Assembly: GCF_000182645.1 (NCBI RefSeq) | Contig: NZ_ACQA01000001.1 | Coordinates: 2,540,450 to 2,604,449, forward strand | Direction: 5' to 3' | Length of the DNA: 64,000 bases | Source of the DNA: Brucella intermedia LMG 3301 | GTDB taxonomy: Bacteria > Pseudomonadota > Alphaproteobacteria > Rhizobiales > Rhizobiaceae | Part shown: positions 16,512-25,464 of the stretch, piece by piece | Layout: every line of letters begins with the position of its first letter | How positions within the stretch are numbered: the stretch's first letter is position 1 | The notes under the pieces: model-generated | Database searches by the model: none | What the model saw: the letters and a program-made list of their open reading frames with translations, nothing else | Told to the model about the DNA's origin: nothing | Position numbers and translations under genes: made by a program

Positions 16512-17201
16512 ATGAAAATACTCGCGCTTGATACTGCCGCTTCGTGGTGTTCCGTTGCCGTCTACGATTCCGATGGCGATCTCGTGCTTGCCGATGTGAG
16601 CGAAAACATCGGCAAAGGACACGCGGAAGTATTGATGACCTATATAGAACGCGCTTTGACGGAGGCGAAACTATCGCTCAGCGACATGGATCGCGTGGCG
16701 ATCAATATCGGGCCGGGATCGTTTACCGGCGTGCGTATCGGCGTTTCGGCGGCGCGCGGCTTTGCATTGGCCCTCGGCGTTCCGGCGCTCGGCATCACAG
16801 CCTTCGAAGCGCTGGCCGCTGAAAGCCGGCTCACGAACCCTGAAAAGCCGGTGCTCGTCCTCCTCGACGCGCATCGCGGCGAAATTTATGCGCAACCATT
16901 CGATGCGAAGGGTTTGCCAGGCGATAAGCCTCTGGTCCTGTCACGGGACGAGGCAGAGGCCCTTGCCGCTTCCCAGGCGGAAAATACGGTTCTTGCGGGT
17001 TCCGCTTCCGTTTCAATCAATGAAGCGGTTGGCGGACGTTTTGCACTCGGCCCGTCAGAGCCGACCGCGACAATCGGCGTTTATGCGCGTCTCGCTGGCT
17101 CGCGCCAGCCGGGGGATGCGCCGAAGCCGCTTTACATGCGCGGGCCTGATGCAAAGCCACAGGTCGGGTTTGCGCTGCCGCGGAAGAGCGCTGGGGAATA
17201 G
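16512..17201 (+). CDS. tsaB: TsaB, tRNA t6A37 threonylcarbamoyladenosine complex dimerisation subunit
   Basis: The product is 229 residues from the ATG at 16512 (a TTG two codons upstream is possible). The N-terminal half has the ASKHA fold motifs KILALDTAASWCSVAVYD, GKGHAEVLM and VAINIGPGSFTGVRIGVSAARGFALAL, the hallmark of TsaB. It partners TsaD and TsaE in making t6A on ANN-decoding tRNAs. It lies 3 nt before rimI, the usual arrangement. Confidence 0.95.
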   Translation: MKILALDTAASWCSVAVYDSDGDLVLADVSENIGKGHAEVLMTYIERALTEAKLSLSDMDRVAINIGPGSFTGVRIGVSAARGFALALGVPALGITAFEALAAESRLTNPEKPVLVLLDAHRGEIYAQPFDAKGLPGDKPLVLSRDEAEALAASQAENTVLAGSASVSINEAVGGRFALGPSEPTATIGVYARLAGSRQPGDAPKPLYMRGPDAKPQVGFALPRKSAGE

Positions 17202-17204
17202 CCG

Positions 17205-17705
17205 ATGATGGGCTTGCCGTTCGGCCGCTTCGGTCGCAGGGAGGTTTCGATAGAACCGCTGAACGCACAGGACAGCCATGCGATCCAGCGCATTCATGCC
17301 GCCGCCTTCCATCATGGCTGGAGCTCCGATGATTTCAGGTCGCTGATTGGCGAAAACACTGTGTTCGGCTTTGTGGCGCGTGCGGAAGGCAAGCCGAACG
17401 ATGCGTGCGGCTTCGTGCTGGCCCGTCTGGTCGCAGGAGAAGCGGAAATCCTCACCATCGCCGTCGCGCGCGACGTGCAGCGGCAGGGCGTGGGGCGCGC
17501 GCTCATGGATGCCGTGCTGCGCCATCTCTACCAGGAACGGGCCGAAACGCTTTTTCTCGAGGTGGACGAGGCCAATGTCGCCGCGCAGGCGCTTTACCGC
17601 CGTCTCGGCTTCCGGAAAGTCGGCGACCGTCCGGCCTATTACGAAACGGCGAATGGGCGTTCGGCGGCCCTCATCTTGCGGCGTGACCTGAAGAGGGCGC
17701 CATGA
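17205..17705 (+). CDS. rimI: Ribosomal protein S18-alanine N-acetyltransferase (RimI family)
   Basis: The product is 166 residues with a GNAT fold. It has AEILTIAVARDVQRQGVGRALMDAVL, the acetyl-CoA P-loop R/QxxGxG/A, then LEVDEANVAAQALYRRLGFRKVGDRPAYY, the RimI-type C-terminal motif. It sits directly after tsaB and overlaps plsC by ATGA. E. coli RimI acetylates the N-terminus of S18; the true target in Rhizobiales is less certain. Confidence 0.92.
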   Translation: MMGLPFGRFGRREVSIEPLNAQDSHAIQRIHAAAFHHGWSSDDFRSLIGENTVFGFVARAEGKPNDACGFVLARLVAGEAEILTIAVARDVQRQGVGRALMDAVLRHLYQERAETLFLEVDEANVAAQALYRRLGFRKVGDRPAYYETANGRSAALILRRDLKRAP

Positions 17706-18505
17706 TCGGCGCGATCCGGATATTCCTGGTCGTCGCGGCCATGGTTGCGCTGAGCCTGTCGCTGATTCCGGTGCAATATCTGTTTTTGAAACTGAAGAAC
17801 GGCTGGAAACGCAGCCTGCCGAACTTCTTCCACCGCGTCGTGGCGCGGCTTTTCGGCTTCCGCATCAGGACCGTCGGCCAGATGCACGAAGGCCGCCCGC
17901 TTCTCCTTGTCGCCAATCATACATCATGGAGCGACATTGTCGTGCTGTCGGCCGTAGGACAGGTGTCCTTCATCGCCAAATCGGAAGTGCGCGACTGGCC
18001 CGTCTTCGGCATGTTCGCCGTCTTGCAGCGTACCGTTTTCGTGGAGCGCGAGCGGCGAGGCAAGACCGGAGAGCAGACGTCGGAGATTGCGCGGCGTCTG
18101 GCGACCGACGACGCAATGGTGTTGTTCGCCGAAGGCACGACATCGGACGGCAATCGCGTTCTGCCTTTCAAGACGGCGCTTTTCGGTGCCGCGCACGCCG
18201 CGATCAAGGAAGCGAATGTGCCTGAAGTCATGGTTCAGCCGGTTGCGATCGCCTATACGGGGGTTCACGGCATGGCGATGGGCCGCTATTTCCGCCCCAT
18301 TGCGTCGTGGCCGGGCGATGTTGAACTGATGCCGCATCTCAAAGGCATCTTGCGCGAGGGCGCGATAGACGTCGAGGTGCGTTTCGGGGAACCCATTGTC
18401 GTAACCGCCGAGACAGATCGCAAGGCGCTCGCTCGCACAATGGAAAACCGGGTGCGCGCGCTTTTGCAAAGCGCATTGCTGGGGCGTGATATCCCCGAAG
18501 AGTGA
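17702..18505 (+). CDS. 1-acyl-glycerol-3-phosphate / lyso-lipid acyltransferase (PlsC family, OlsA candidate)
   Basis: The product is 267 residues. An N-terminal transmembrane helix (residues 3-28) precedes the acyltransferase domain with catalytic NHTSWSD (His73, Asp78), the phosphate-binding FAEGTTSDGNRVLPFK, and a later VAIAYTG. It is a membrane acyl-ACP-dependent enzyme. In Sinorhizobium the PlsC-family gene in a comparable miaB neighbourhood encodes OlsA, which completes ornithine-lipid synthesis, while phosphatidic acid is made by a separate PlsC; by that analogy this may be OlsA. Both readings fit the motifs. It is coupled to rimI by a 4-nt overlap. Confidence 0.88.
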   Translation: MIGAIRIFLVVAAMVALSLSLIPVQYLFLKLKNGWKRSLPNFFHRVVARLFGFRIRTVGQMHEGRPLLLVANHTSWSDIVVLSAVGQVSFIAKSEVRDWPVFGMFAVLQRTVFVERERRGKTGEQTSEIARRLATDDAMVLFAEGTTSDGNRVLPFKTALFGAAHAAIKEANVPEVMVQPVAIAYTGVHGMAMGRYFRPIASWPGDVELMPHLKGILREGAIDVEVRFGEPIVVTAETDRKALARTMENRVRALLQSALLGRDIPEE

Positions 18506-18560
18506 CAGCCGTCAGATTGTCACCTTCCAAAATGACGACAAAAGCTGTAGATAGCCGCGC

Positions 18561-19949
18561 ATGAGCGACAATATCACCGAACTCGACCCCGCGGCAGAGC
18601 GCCCGAATGCGCGCAAGGTTTTCGTAAAGACCTATGGCTGCCAGATGAACGTCTACGATAGCCAGCGCATGGCCGACAGCCTTGCAGCGGAAGGCTATGT
18701 CGCGACCGATACGCCGGATGATGCCGATCTGGTTCTGCTCAATACCTGCCATATTCGTGAAAAAGCGTCGGAAAAGCTCTATTCCGCACTTGGCCGTCTG
18801 CGCAAGATGAAAGATGCGCGCGAAGCGAATGGCAAGGAACTGACCATCGGCGTTGCGGGCTGCGTGGCGCAGGCGGAAGGACAGGAAATCCTGCGCCGTG
18901 CGCCGAATGTCGATCTTGTCATCGGGCCGCAGACCTATCATCGCCTGCCCAATGCGCTTGCGCGGGTTCGCAGCGGCGAAAAGGTGGTGGAGACCGAATA
19001 CGCTCTCGAAGATAAATTTGAACATCTGCCATCGCCGAGGCGCGAGGAGACCCGCAAGCGCGGTGTTTCAGCGTTCCTGACCGTGCAGGAGGGCTGCGAC
19101 AAGTTCTGTACCTTCTGCGTGGTTCCCTATACGCGCGGCTCGGAAGTTTCGCGCAGTGTGAAGCAGATTGTGGCGGAGGCCGAGCGCCTTGCCGACAGCG
19201 GCGTACGCGAACTGACCCTGCTCGGCCAGAACGTGAATGCCTGGCACGGCGCTGGTGACGATGGCCGCGAATGGGGCCTGGGCGAACTTCTGTTTCGTCT
19301 GGCGCGCATTCCCGGGATTGCCCGCCTTCGTTACACCACCAGCCATCCGCGCGACATGGATGACAGCCTGATTGCCGCCCATCGTGACCTGCGCCAGCTG
19401 ATGCCTTATCTGCATCTGCCGGTACAGTCCGGCTCGGACCGCATTCTCAAGGCGATGAACCGCCGTCACAAGGCGGATGAATATGTGCGCCTCATCGAGC
19501 GTATCCGCGAAGTCAGGCCGGATATGGCGTTGTCGGGTGATTTCATCGTCGGCTTCCCCGGTGAAACCGATCAGGATTTCGAAGACACGATGCAGCTCGT
19601 GCGCGAGGTCAATTACGCACAGGCCTATTCGTTCAAATATTCGCCGCGTCCCGGCACGCCGGGCGCCGATCTTGACGATCATGTCGAGGAAGCGGTCAAG
19701 GATGAACGCCTCCAGCGGCTTCAGGCACTATTGTCCGAACAGCAATATGCGTTCCAGGATTCCATGATCGGTCGCGAGATGGATGTGCTGCTCGAAAAGC
19801 CGGGTCGCGTTGCGGGCCAGATGGTGGGCCGTTCGCCATGGCTGCTGCCTGTCATCATTGATGACAATCAGGACCGGATCGGCGACATCATTCATGTGAA
19901 AATCACGTCCACAGGCACCAACAGCCTTATTGCGCAAAAACTGGCCTGA
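18561..19949 (+). CDS. miaB: tRNA-2-methylthio-N6-dimethylallyladenosine synthase MiaB
   Basis: The product is 462 residues. The N-terminal MTTase domain has the three auxiliary [4Fe-4S] cysteines Cys27 (YGCQMN), Cys63 (NTCHIRE) and Cys101 (GCVAQ). The radical SAM triad is [10 protein letters not shown] (Cys179, Cys183, Cys186). A TRAM domain closes the protein ([10 protein letters not shown] to the end). It adds the methylthio group to i6A37 in tRNAs reading U-starting codons. It lies between plsC and phoH, the standard alphaproteobacterial order. Confidence 0.97.
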   Translation: MSDNITELDPAAERPNARKVFVKTYGCQMNVYDSQRMADSLAAEGYVATDTPDDADLVLLNTCHIREKASEKLYSALGRLRKMKDAREANGKELTIGVAGCVAQAEGQEILRRAPNVDLVIGPQTYHRLPNALARVRSGEKVVETEYALEDKFEHLPSPRREETRKRGVSAFLTVQEGCDKFCTFCVVPYTRGSEVSRSVKQIVAEAERLADSGVRELTLLGQNVNAWHGAGDDGREWGLGELLFRLARIPGIARLRYTTSHPRDMDDSLIAAHRDLRQLMPYLHLPVQSGSDRILKAMNRRHKADEYVRLIERIREVRPDMALSGDFIVGFPGETDQDFEDTMQLVREVNYAQAYSFKYSPRPGTPGADLDDHVEEAVKDERLQRLQALLSEQQYAFQDSMIGREMDVLLEKPGRVAGQMVGRSPWLLPVIIDDNQDRIGDIIHVKITSTGTNSLIAQKLA

Positions 19950-20061
19950 AGGCATGATGATGCCGAGGCAGAAAATTTCGGCGTATTGAGTCGCTTGCCG
20001 GTAATCCTGTCGAGACTATGATTGCAATGCGTGGACGGTTTGCGTTCATGCATAGTCTGGT

Positions 20062-20084
20062 CTGAAAAGTCCCCTACTTTTCAG
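20062..20084 (+). promoter_or_regulatory. Perfect inverted repeat in the phoH leader
   Basis: CTGAAAAGT (20062-20070) and ACTTTTCAG (20076-20084) form a perfect 9-bp stem with a 5-nt loop, ending 11 nt before the AGGAG Shine-Dalgarno of phoH. It could be an operator or an mRNA hairpin that affects initiation. Confidence 0.45.
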
Positions 20085-20107
20085 GATTGTGCTTTAAGGA
20101 GATACGG

Positions 20108-21169
20108 TTGAGCGCTACGGAAAAGCTGAAGTCTGCCAAGCCAACCAATCAAACGCAAAAAAGCCCGACGACCGGGGCCTCGGACATGGCCCATATCGTG
20201 CTCACCTTTGACAACAACCGTCTTGCCAGCGCGCTTTACGGTCAGTTCGATGAAAACCTTGCCCGTATCGAACAGAAGCTTGGCGTGGATGTCCGCTCCA
20301 AGGGGAACCAGCTGTCGATCCGGGGTGAGCCGACCGCGACCGAGCAGGCGCGGCGCGCGCTCGATCATCTTTATGCAACGCTGCAGAAGGGTCATGAGCT
20401 TGGACCATCCGATGTGGATGGCGCACTCCGCATGGCAATCGCTGCCGATGACCAGTTGACGCTGCCGACCATGGAAAACAAGGGCAAGCTTTCCGCAGCC
20501 CAGATTTCCACGCGCAAGAAGACGATCTTTGCCCGCACGCCGACGCAGGATGCCTATATGCGGGCACTCGACCGGTCGGAGTTGGTGTTCGGCATCGGAC
20601 CGGCCGGTACCGGCAAGACCTATCTTGCCGTTGCTCATGCCGCCATGCTTCTCGAACGCGGTCTGGTGGAACGCATCATCCTGTCGCGTCCCGCTGTCGA
20701 GGCGGGGGAACGTCTGGGCTTCCTGCCGGGCGACATGAAGGAAAAGGTCGATCCTTATCTGCGCCCGCTTTACGATGCGCTCTACGACATGATGCCGGCG
20801 GAAAAGGTGGAACGTGCCATTACCGCGGGTGTGATCGAAATCGCGCCTCTTGCCTTCATGCGTGGGCGTACGCTGGCGCATTCTGCGGTTATTCTCGATG
20901 AGGCGCAGAACACGACCTCCATGCAGATGAAAATGTTCCTGACCCGCCTTGGCGAGGGTTCGCGCATGATCGTGACGGGCGATCCAAGCCAGATCGACCT
21001 TCCGCCGGGGCAGAAATCGGGCCTCGTGGAAGCACTTCGCGTGCTGGATGATGTCGAAGGCGTCATCAAGGTGCGCTTTACGGAGAAAGACGTTGTTCGC
21101 CATCCGCTGGTGGCAGCAATCGTCGGCGCTTACGACCGCGACGGCAAACAGCACGCGCGTTCGGAATGA
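20108..21169 (+). CDS. phoH: PhoH family ATPase
   Basis: The product is 353 residues from a TTG start, chosen because AAGGAG lies 6 nt upstream; a longer frame exists but would place this SD inside the coding region. After a KH-like N-terminal region comes the PhoH P-loop domain with GIGPAGTGKTYLAVAHA (Walker A near residue 163), ILSRPAVEAGERLGFLPGD, and VILDEAQNTTSMQMKMFLTRLG (Walker B and sensor). PhoH proteins are ATPases associated with RNA metabolism; the link to ybeY downstream is conserved. A terminator-like hairpin follows. Confidence 0.92.
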   Translation: MSATEKLKSAKPTNQTQKSPTTGASDMAHIVLTFDNNRLASALYGQFDENLARIEQKLGVDVRSKGNQLSIRGEPTATEQARRALDHLYATLQKGHELGPSDVDGALRMAIAADDQLTLPTMENKGKLSAAQISTRKKTIFARTPTQDAYMRALDRSELVFGIGPAGTGKTYLAVAHAAMLLERGLVERIILSRPAVEAGERLGFLPGDMKEKVDPYLRPLYDALYDMMPAEKVERAITAGVIEIAPLAFMRGRTLAHSAVILDEAQNTTSMQMKMFLTRLGEGSRMIVTGDPSQIDLPPGQKSGLVEALRVLDDVEGVIKVRFTEKDVVRHPLVAAIVGAYDRDGKQHARSE

Positions 21170-21206
21170 TCTTGCAATTGCCTGCTGGAATCACGATTTA
21201 ACAAAG

Positions 21207-21233
21207 GCTGTCTGCCTCTTGGCAGGCAGCTTT
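21207..21233 (+). terminator. Terminator-like hairpin after phoH
   Basis: GCTGTCTGCC and GGCAGGCAGC form a near-perfect 10-bp stem with a TCTT loop, followed by TTT. It suggests that ybeY has its own promoter or that readthrough is partial. Confidence 0.65.
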
Positions 21234-21236
21234 CCA

Positions 21237-21327
21237 GAGCATGATTCCGAAAAGCGGAACCGCCTGCGCAGGGAAATCGGTCCACCGGCTGATTTCTGAT
21301 CCTGCTTTGATCGGGAAAATTATGCTC
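21237..21327. repeat. Intergenic palindromic element (about 90 bp)
   Basis: The ends GAGCATGATTCCGA and TCGGGAAAATTATGCTC are imperfect reverse complements. The inner CCGAAAAGCGGAACCG is shared in style with the other palindromes in this window. Confidence 0.55.
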
Positions 21328-21420
21328 AAGCAAAGGCTTCTGTGCGTCTGATTGGACGCACGGCGCTCTAATAACTGAAAGGATGATGCGGCTAACCAGC
21401 ATGGAGAGCCGCCGCAGAAC

Positions 21421-21909
21421 GTGTCAAATAACGCGATCCATATCGATATCATGATCGAAGCCGGCAACTGGCAGGAAGAAAACGCCCTCGAAGGGCTTGT
21501 CAGAAAGTCCGTCGAGGCCGCCTGGTCCAACCTTGGACTGAAAAGCGCAGCAAGCGAACTCAGTGTCGTCTTCACGGATGATGCTTCGATCCAGACCCTG
21601 AATGCCGAATGGCGTGGCAAGGACAAACCGACCAATGTGCTGTCGTTTCCGGCATTTCCGGTCAAGGCCGGATCGCAGCCTGGACCGATGCTGGGCGACA
21701 TCATCATTGCGCGGGAAACCGTCGAGCGAGAGGCTCTTGAAGAGGGAAAGCCGCTCGAAAACCACCTTGTACACCTTGTCGTGCATGGCTTTTTGCACCT
21801 TTTGGGTTACGATCACGAAACCGATGCGGAAGCGGAGGTAATGGAGGGCCGCGAGCGTGAAATCCTTCATGCTCTTGCCATCCCCGACCCTTATGCTGTA
21901 TCCGATTGA
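21421..21909 (+). CDS. ybeY: Endoribonuclease / rRNA maturation factor YbeY
   Basis: The product is 162 residues from a GTG start; ATG at codon 11 is an alternative but would trim the conserved first strand. The zinc site H-x3-H-x5-H is intact in [14 protein letters not shown] (His122, His126, His132), with the usual TNVLSFP and LGDIIIA segments. YbeY takes part in 16S rRNA 3' end maturation and ribosome quality control; in Sinorhizobium it also affects sRNA regulation. It lies between phoH and corC. Confidence 0.95.
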   Translation: MSNNAIHIDIMIEAGNWQEENALEGLVRKSVEAAWSNLGLKSAASELSVVFTDDASIQTLNAEWRGKDKPTNVLSFPAFPVKAGSQPGPMLGDIIIARETVEREALEEGKPLENHLVHLVVHGFLHLLGYDHETDAEAEVMEGREREILHALAIPDPYAVSD

Positions 21910-21929
21910 GACCTTAACAACGATTGACC

Positions 21930-23054
21930 ATGGCTGATCAAACATCGCACCCCCCGTCCGCTGGCGAAAATCGCAGCGAGACTCAAGACGCCGAAGGGCA
22001 AAGTACGCAGCGGTCCGTAGTGGCCGAAAAGCGTTCCCTGTTGTCGAATATTTTCCCGTTCATGCGCTCGCGCCAATCCTCTTCGCTGCGTGAAGATCTG
22101 GCCGATGCCCTTTCCAGCACGGCAAGCGAACAGGATTCAGCATTCTCGCCCGAAGAAAAGGCGATGCTGCACAATATCCTGCGCCTGCGCGAAATCCGCG
22201 TTGAAGACGTGATGATTCCGCGCGCCGACGTCGAGGCCGTGGAAATTTCCACGCCGCTCTGGGAAGTGCTGGAACTTTTCGAAAAATCCGGCCATTCGCG
22301 TATGCCGGTCTATGCCGAAACGCTGGACGACCCGCGCGGCATGATCCATATCCGCGATGTTCTCAACTACATCACCAAGCAGGCCCGTCAGAAGACCACG
22401 CGCCGCAGCAGCCCGCGCAGCAAGGCGACAGCCGAAGACAAGGCCGCCAAGTTCGACATGGGCCGCATCGATCTCACCAAGACGATCGGTGAACTCAATC
22501 TCATGCGCAAGGTCCTGTTCGTGCCGCCATCCATGATGGCGAGCGGATTGATGGCGCGCATGCAGGCGACTCATATCCAGATGGCTCTGGTCATCGACGA
22601 ATATGGCGGCACCGATGGTCTGGTCTCGCTGGAAGACATCGTCGAAATGGTCGTCGGCGATATCGAAGACGAACATGACGACGAAGAAATCATGATCGCC
22701 GAAGAAGCCGACGGCGTGTTCGTCGTGGATGCACGCGCCGATCTGGAGGAACTGGCCGCAAAGATCGGCCCGTCTTTCGAAGTGGGCGAGCATGGCGAGG
22801 ACGTCGATACGGTCGGCGGTCTGATCTTCTCCGTTCTCGGGCGTATTCCGGTTCGCGGCGAGGTCGTTCAGGCAATTCCGGGCTACGAATTCCACGTGCT
22901 GGAAGTCGATCCGCGCCGGGTAAAGAAAGTGCGTATCGTGCCGCTTTCCGCGGCTGACCGTCGCCGCCAGCAACGCGCTGTCGTATCCGCCAAGCCGGGA
23001 GAACAGCCCGCACAAGCCGAAACGGCAACCGACGCCCCCAAAGAGGCCGGATGA
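21930..23054 (+). CDS. CBS / CorC_HlyC domain protein (hemolysin family)
   Basis: The product is 374 residues with no transmembrane helix. After a polar N-terminus (1-70) come a CBS pair starting at REIRVEDVMIPRADVEAVEIS and ending at HIQMALVIDEYGGTDGLVSLEDIVEMVVGDIEDEHD, then a CorC_HlyC transporter-associated domain (about 245-330). The C-terminus is Gln/Ala-rich. E. coli CorC/YbeX is linked to Mg/Co efflux and ribosome function; haemolysin activity is not implied. It follows ybeY and overlaps lnt by ATGA, the conserved ybeY-corC-lnt order. Confidence 0.92.
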   Translation: MADQTSHPPSAGENRSETQDAEGQSTQRSVVAEKRSLLSNIFPFMRSRQSSSLREDLADALSSTASEQDSAFSPEEKAMLHNILRLREIRVEDVMIPRADVEAVEISTPLWEVLELFEKSGHSRMPVYAETLDDPRGMIHIRDVLNYITKQARQKTTRRSSPRSKATAEDKAAKFDMGRIDLTKTIGELNLMRKVLFVPPSMMASGLMARMQATHIQMALVIDEYGGTDGLVSLEDIVEMVVGDIEDEHDDEEIMIAEEADGVFVVDARADLEELAAKIGPSFEVGEHGEDVDTVGGLIFSVLGRIPVRGEVVQAIPGYEFHVLEVDPRRVKKVRIVPLSAADRRRQQRAVVSAKPGEQPAQAETATDAPKEAG

Positions 23055-24649
23055 TCGAAAGGCTGGCGGGGAAAATCATTCTGTCGAGCGGCTGGCGTCG
23101 TGCGCTGGCCGCTTTTCTGAGTGGTGCCTTCGCCACACTGACCCAGCCGCCCTTCGATATCTTTGTAGCGGGCTTCATCTCTTTTCCGATTCTCGTCTGG
23201 CTGATCGATGGCGCTATCGCCAATGCGAATGCCGGTCCGGTCAGGCGCCTGCTTCCCGCAGCAATGGTCGGCTGGTGGTTTGGTTTCGGTTATTTCGTTT
23301 CAGGGCTGTGGTGGATCGGCACGGCGCTGCTCGTCGATGCGGACCAGTTTGCCTGGGCCCTGCCGCTTGCGGTTCTGGGGCTGCCCGCGTTTCTGGCGCT
23401 TTTCTACGCGCTTGCGGCCATGGTCGCGCGTATCTTCTGGTCTGACGGCCTGGGGCGCATCGTTGCGCTTGCGTTGGGCTTTGCGCTGGCGGAGTGGCTG
23501 CGCCTCTTTCTGTTCACCGGTTTCCCGTGGAACGCCATCGGCTATGCCATCATGCCAACGCCGCTTCTGATGCAATCGGTCGCCGTGCTTGGCCTCACCG
23601 GGATGAGCGCCCTGGCAGTGTTTGTCTTTGCCGCACCAGCATTGCTGATCGGCGGGCGGTTTGCAAAGACGGGCATTGCATTTGCCCTGATACTCGTCGC
23701 TGCCCACATCGGCTTCGGTGCGTGGACGCTTTCACAAGCGCCCGCATTGGGCGAGGAAAAAACCTCGCTCGCGGTTCGTATCGTGCAGCCATCCATTGCC
23801 CAGACCATGAAGTGGGATAATGCCGAACGCCGGTCCATTTTCGACAAGCTGGTTTCCCTGACGGCGGAAGCACCCGCCGAAGGCAAGCCGAAGCCCGATG
23901 TGATCATATGGCCCGAAACGGCAGTTCCTTATATCCTCACCTCAACGCCCGAGGCTCTTTCCCGGATCGGCGAAGTTCTGCAGGACGGTCAGGTGCTGTT
24001 GACCGGTGCCGTTCGTGAAGAAAAGGCATCCGGTGGCGGCGAGCCGCGCTATTATAATTCCATTTACACGATCGATGACCGGGGCGTCATTGTCGATGCC
24101 GCCGACAAGGTGCATCTCGTCCCCTTCGGCGAATATCTGCCTTATGAGAATTTTCTTCGCAGGCTTGGGCTTCAGGAAGTGGTGGAAATGCCCGGCGGGT
24201 TTACCGCCGGCACCACGCGCCGGGCGCTGAACGTGAAAGATGGCACAAGCTTTCTGCCGCTGGTCTGCTATGAGGCGATTTTCCCGGACGAACTCGGCTA
24301 TTCCGGACAGGCGGCAAGTGCCATCATCAATGTGACGAATGACGCGTGGTATGGCGATACGCCGGGACCATACCAGCATTTTCGGCAGGCCCAGGTGCGG
24401 GCCGTGGAGCAGGGGCTGCCCCTCATTCGCGCAGCCAATAATGGTCTTTCAGCGGTCGTGGATGCTTATGGTCGAATCACTGACGGCCTTGCGCATGATG
24501 CCGTCGGGGTCGTTGACGCTTACCTACCGTCAACTCGTGCACCATTTTGGAGCACGCCACCCGGCTCGCGACAATCTCTGGTAGCGCTGTTAACCTTACT
24601 CGCGGTGAGCGTGGCTCTCCGACTGCCAATCGGCAGGCGTTTTCATTGA
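23051..24649 (+). CDS. lnt: Apolipoprotein N-acyltransferase Lnt
   Basis: The product is 532 residues. The N-terminal 220 residues hold about six to seven membrane helices, including the conserved FTGFPWNAIGYA. The C-terminal nitrilase-type domain faces the periplasm with the Glu-Lys-Cys triad: Glu289 (IIWPETAVPY), Lys353 (ADKVHLVPFGEYLP) and Cys406 (LVCYEAIFPD). It adds the third acyl chain to lipoproteins. It is the end of the ybeY-corC-lnt run; the promoter of the next gene overlaps its stop. Confidence 0.96.
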   Translation: MIERLAGKIILSSGWRRALAAFLSGAFATLTQPPFDIFVAGFISFPILVWLIDGAIANANAGPVRRLLPAAMVGWWFGFGYFVSGLWWIGTALLVDADQFAWALPLAVLGLPAFLALFYALAAMVARIFWSDGLGRIVALALGFALAEWLRLFLFTGFPWNAIGYAIMPTPLLMQSVAVLGLTGMSALAVFVFAAPALLIGGRFAKTGIAFALILVAAHIGFGAWTLSQAPALGEEKTSLAVRIVQPSIAQTMKWDNAERRSIFDKLVSLTAEAPAEGKPKPDVIIWPETAVPYILTSTPEALSRIGEVLQDGQVLLTGAVREEKASGGGEPRYYNSIYTIDDRGVIVDAADKVHLVPFGEYLPYENFLRRLGLQEVVEMPGGFTAGTTRRALNVKDGTSFLPLVCYEAIFPDELGYSGQAASAIINVTNDAWYGDTPGPYQHFRQAQVRAVEQGLPLIRAANNGLSAVVDAYGRITDGLAHDAVGVVDAYLPSTRAPFWSTPPGSRQSLVALLTLLAVSVALRLPIGRRFH

Positions 24650-24674
24650 CAGACTAATATTGTTACGATGTTAT
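24646..24674 (+). promoter_or_regulatory. Sigma-70 type promoter for the HTH regulator
   Basis: TTGACA (24646-24651), a 17-bp spacer and TGTTAT (24669-24674). The -35 box overlaps the lnt stop codon. The resulting leader to the ATG at 24795 would be about 115 nt. Confidence 0.65.
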
Positions 24675-24794
24675 GGCTCGGCGGCGACGGTTTTTGCGGA
24701 AAATCGTCAGACTACCTCCCAAAACTTATTGTTATCGCTGTTCAGATGAACAGAGCATGAATGAAAGCTCGCAGCTGCGAGGAGTGACAGTTGT

Positions 24795-25202
24795 ATGATT
24801 GAGAATAAAAAGAAGCCCAACCCCATTGACGTGCATGTCGGCAGCCGCATCCGTCTTCGTCGTAACATGCTGGGCCTCAGTCAGGAAAAACTAGGCGAAA
24901 ATCTCGGCATTACCTTTCAGCAGATCCAGAAATACGAGAAAGGCACCAACCGTGTCGGTGCAAGCCGCCTTCAGGCGATCTCGGCCATTCTGAATGTCCC
25001 GGTCTCCTTCTTTTTTGAAGACGCGCCGGGTTCCTCGAACCAGGCCGGTTTTGCAGAAGATAATGAAGCGACCTACGTTGTCGACTTCCTGAATTCCAAT
25101 GAAGGCGTTCAGCTGACCCGTGCCTTCACGAAAATTTCAGATCCCAAAGTGCGCCGCAAGATCATCGATCTCGTGAAGTCGCTCGCTGCGGACGCTGACT
25201 GA
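24795..25202 (+). CDS. XRE-family transcriptional regulator (PraR-like candidate)
   Basis: The product is 135 residues. An HTH_XRE domain covers residues 13-70: VGSRIRLRRNMLGLSQEKLGENLG, then the recognition helix ITFQQIQKYEKGTNRVGASRLQ. The C-terminal half (VSFFFEDAPG to the end) is an acidic and helical tail. Its place between lnt and metK, and the general sequence, fit the rhizobial PraR-type regulators that control attachment and surface genes; I am not certain of orthology. It has a clear own promoter and so need not be co-transcribed with lnt. Confidence 0.88.
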   Translation: MIENKKKPNPIDVHVGSRIRLRRNMLGLSQEKLGENLGITFQQIQKYEKGTNRVGASRLQAISAILNVPVSFFFEDAPGSSNQAGFAEDNEATYVVDFLNSNEGVQLTRAFTKISDPKVRRKIIDLVKSLAADAD

Positions 25203-25230
25203 CTGCATATCCTGAAAAGGCGATAGGAAC

Positions 25231-25440
25231 GGGACATGGCCGTGTCCCGCCGGACTTGGCACTTCACGGCGCGGGAGCAGTCGGAAAAGGCCATGCGGAA
25301 CGAATTTTCGTGCCGAGGCGCTGCCGCAACAAGAATATGCATTGACGGTTTAATCCCAACTTCGCTAACACATTACCGTGCCCGGAACGCTGGAACCTGT
25401 TCCGGGCGCTACTGTGTTTCCATGGCGGAGATATTCTCCG
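25231..25440 (+). promoter_or_regulatory. Structured leader upstream of metK
   Basis: Three perfect hairpins lie in the gap before metK: GGGACA/TGTCCC (25231-25248), GCCCGGAAC/GTTCCGGGC (25380-25407) and CGGAGA/TCTCCG (25426-25440). The last ends just before the SD. I could not match it to the SAM-II core or another riboswitch consensus. Confidence 0.4.
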
Positions 25441-25464
25441 TTGGATTTTCAAGAGGGGTTACCC

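Noticed and set aside
25203..25464. SAM-II riboswitch before metK
   Set aside because: Stems exist but I could not find the SAM-II pseudoknot core; kept only as an unassigned structured leader.
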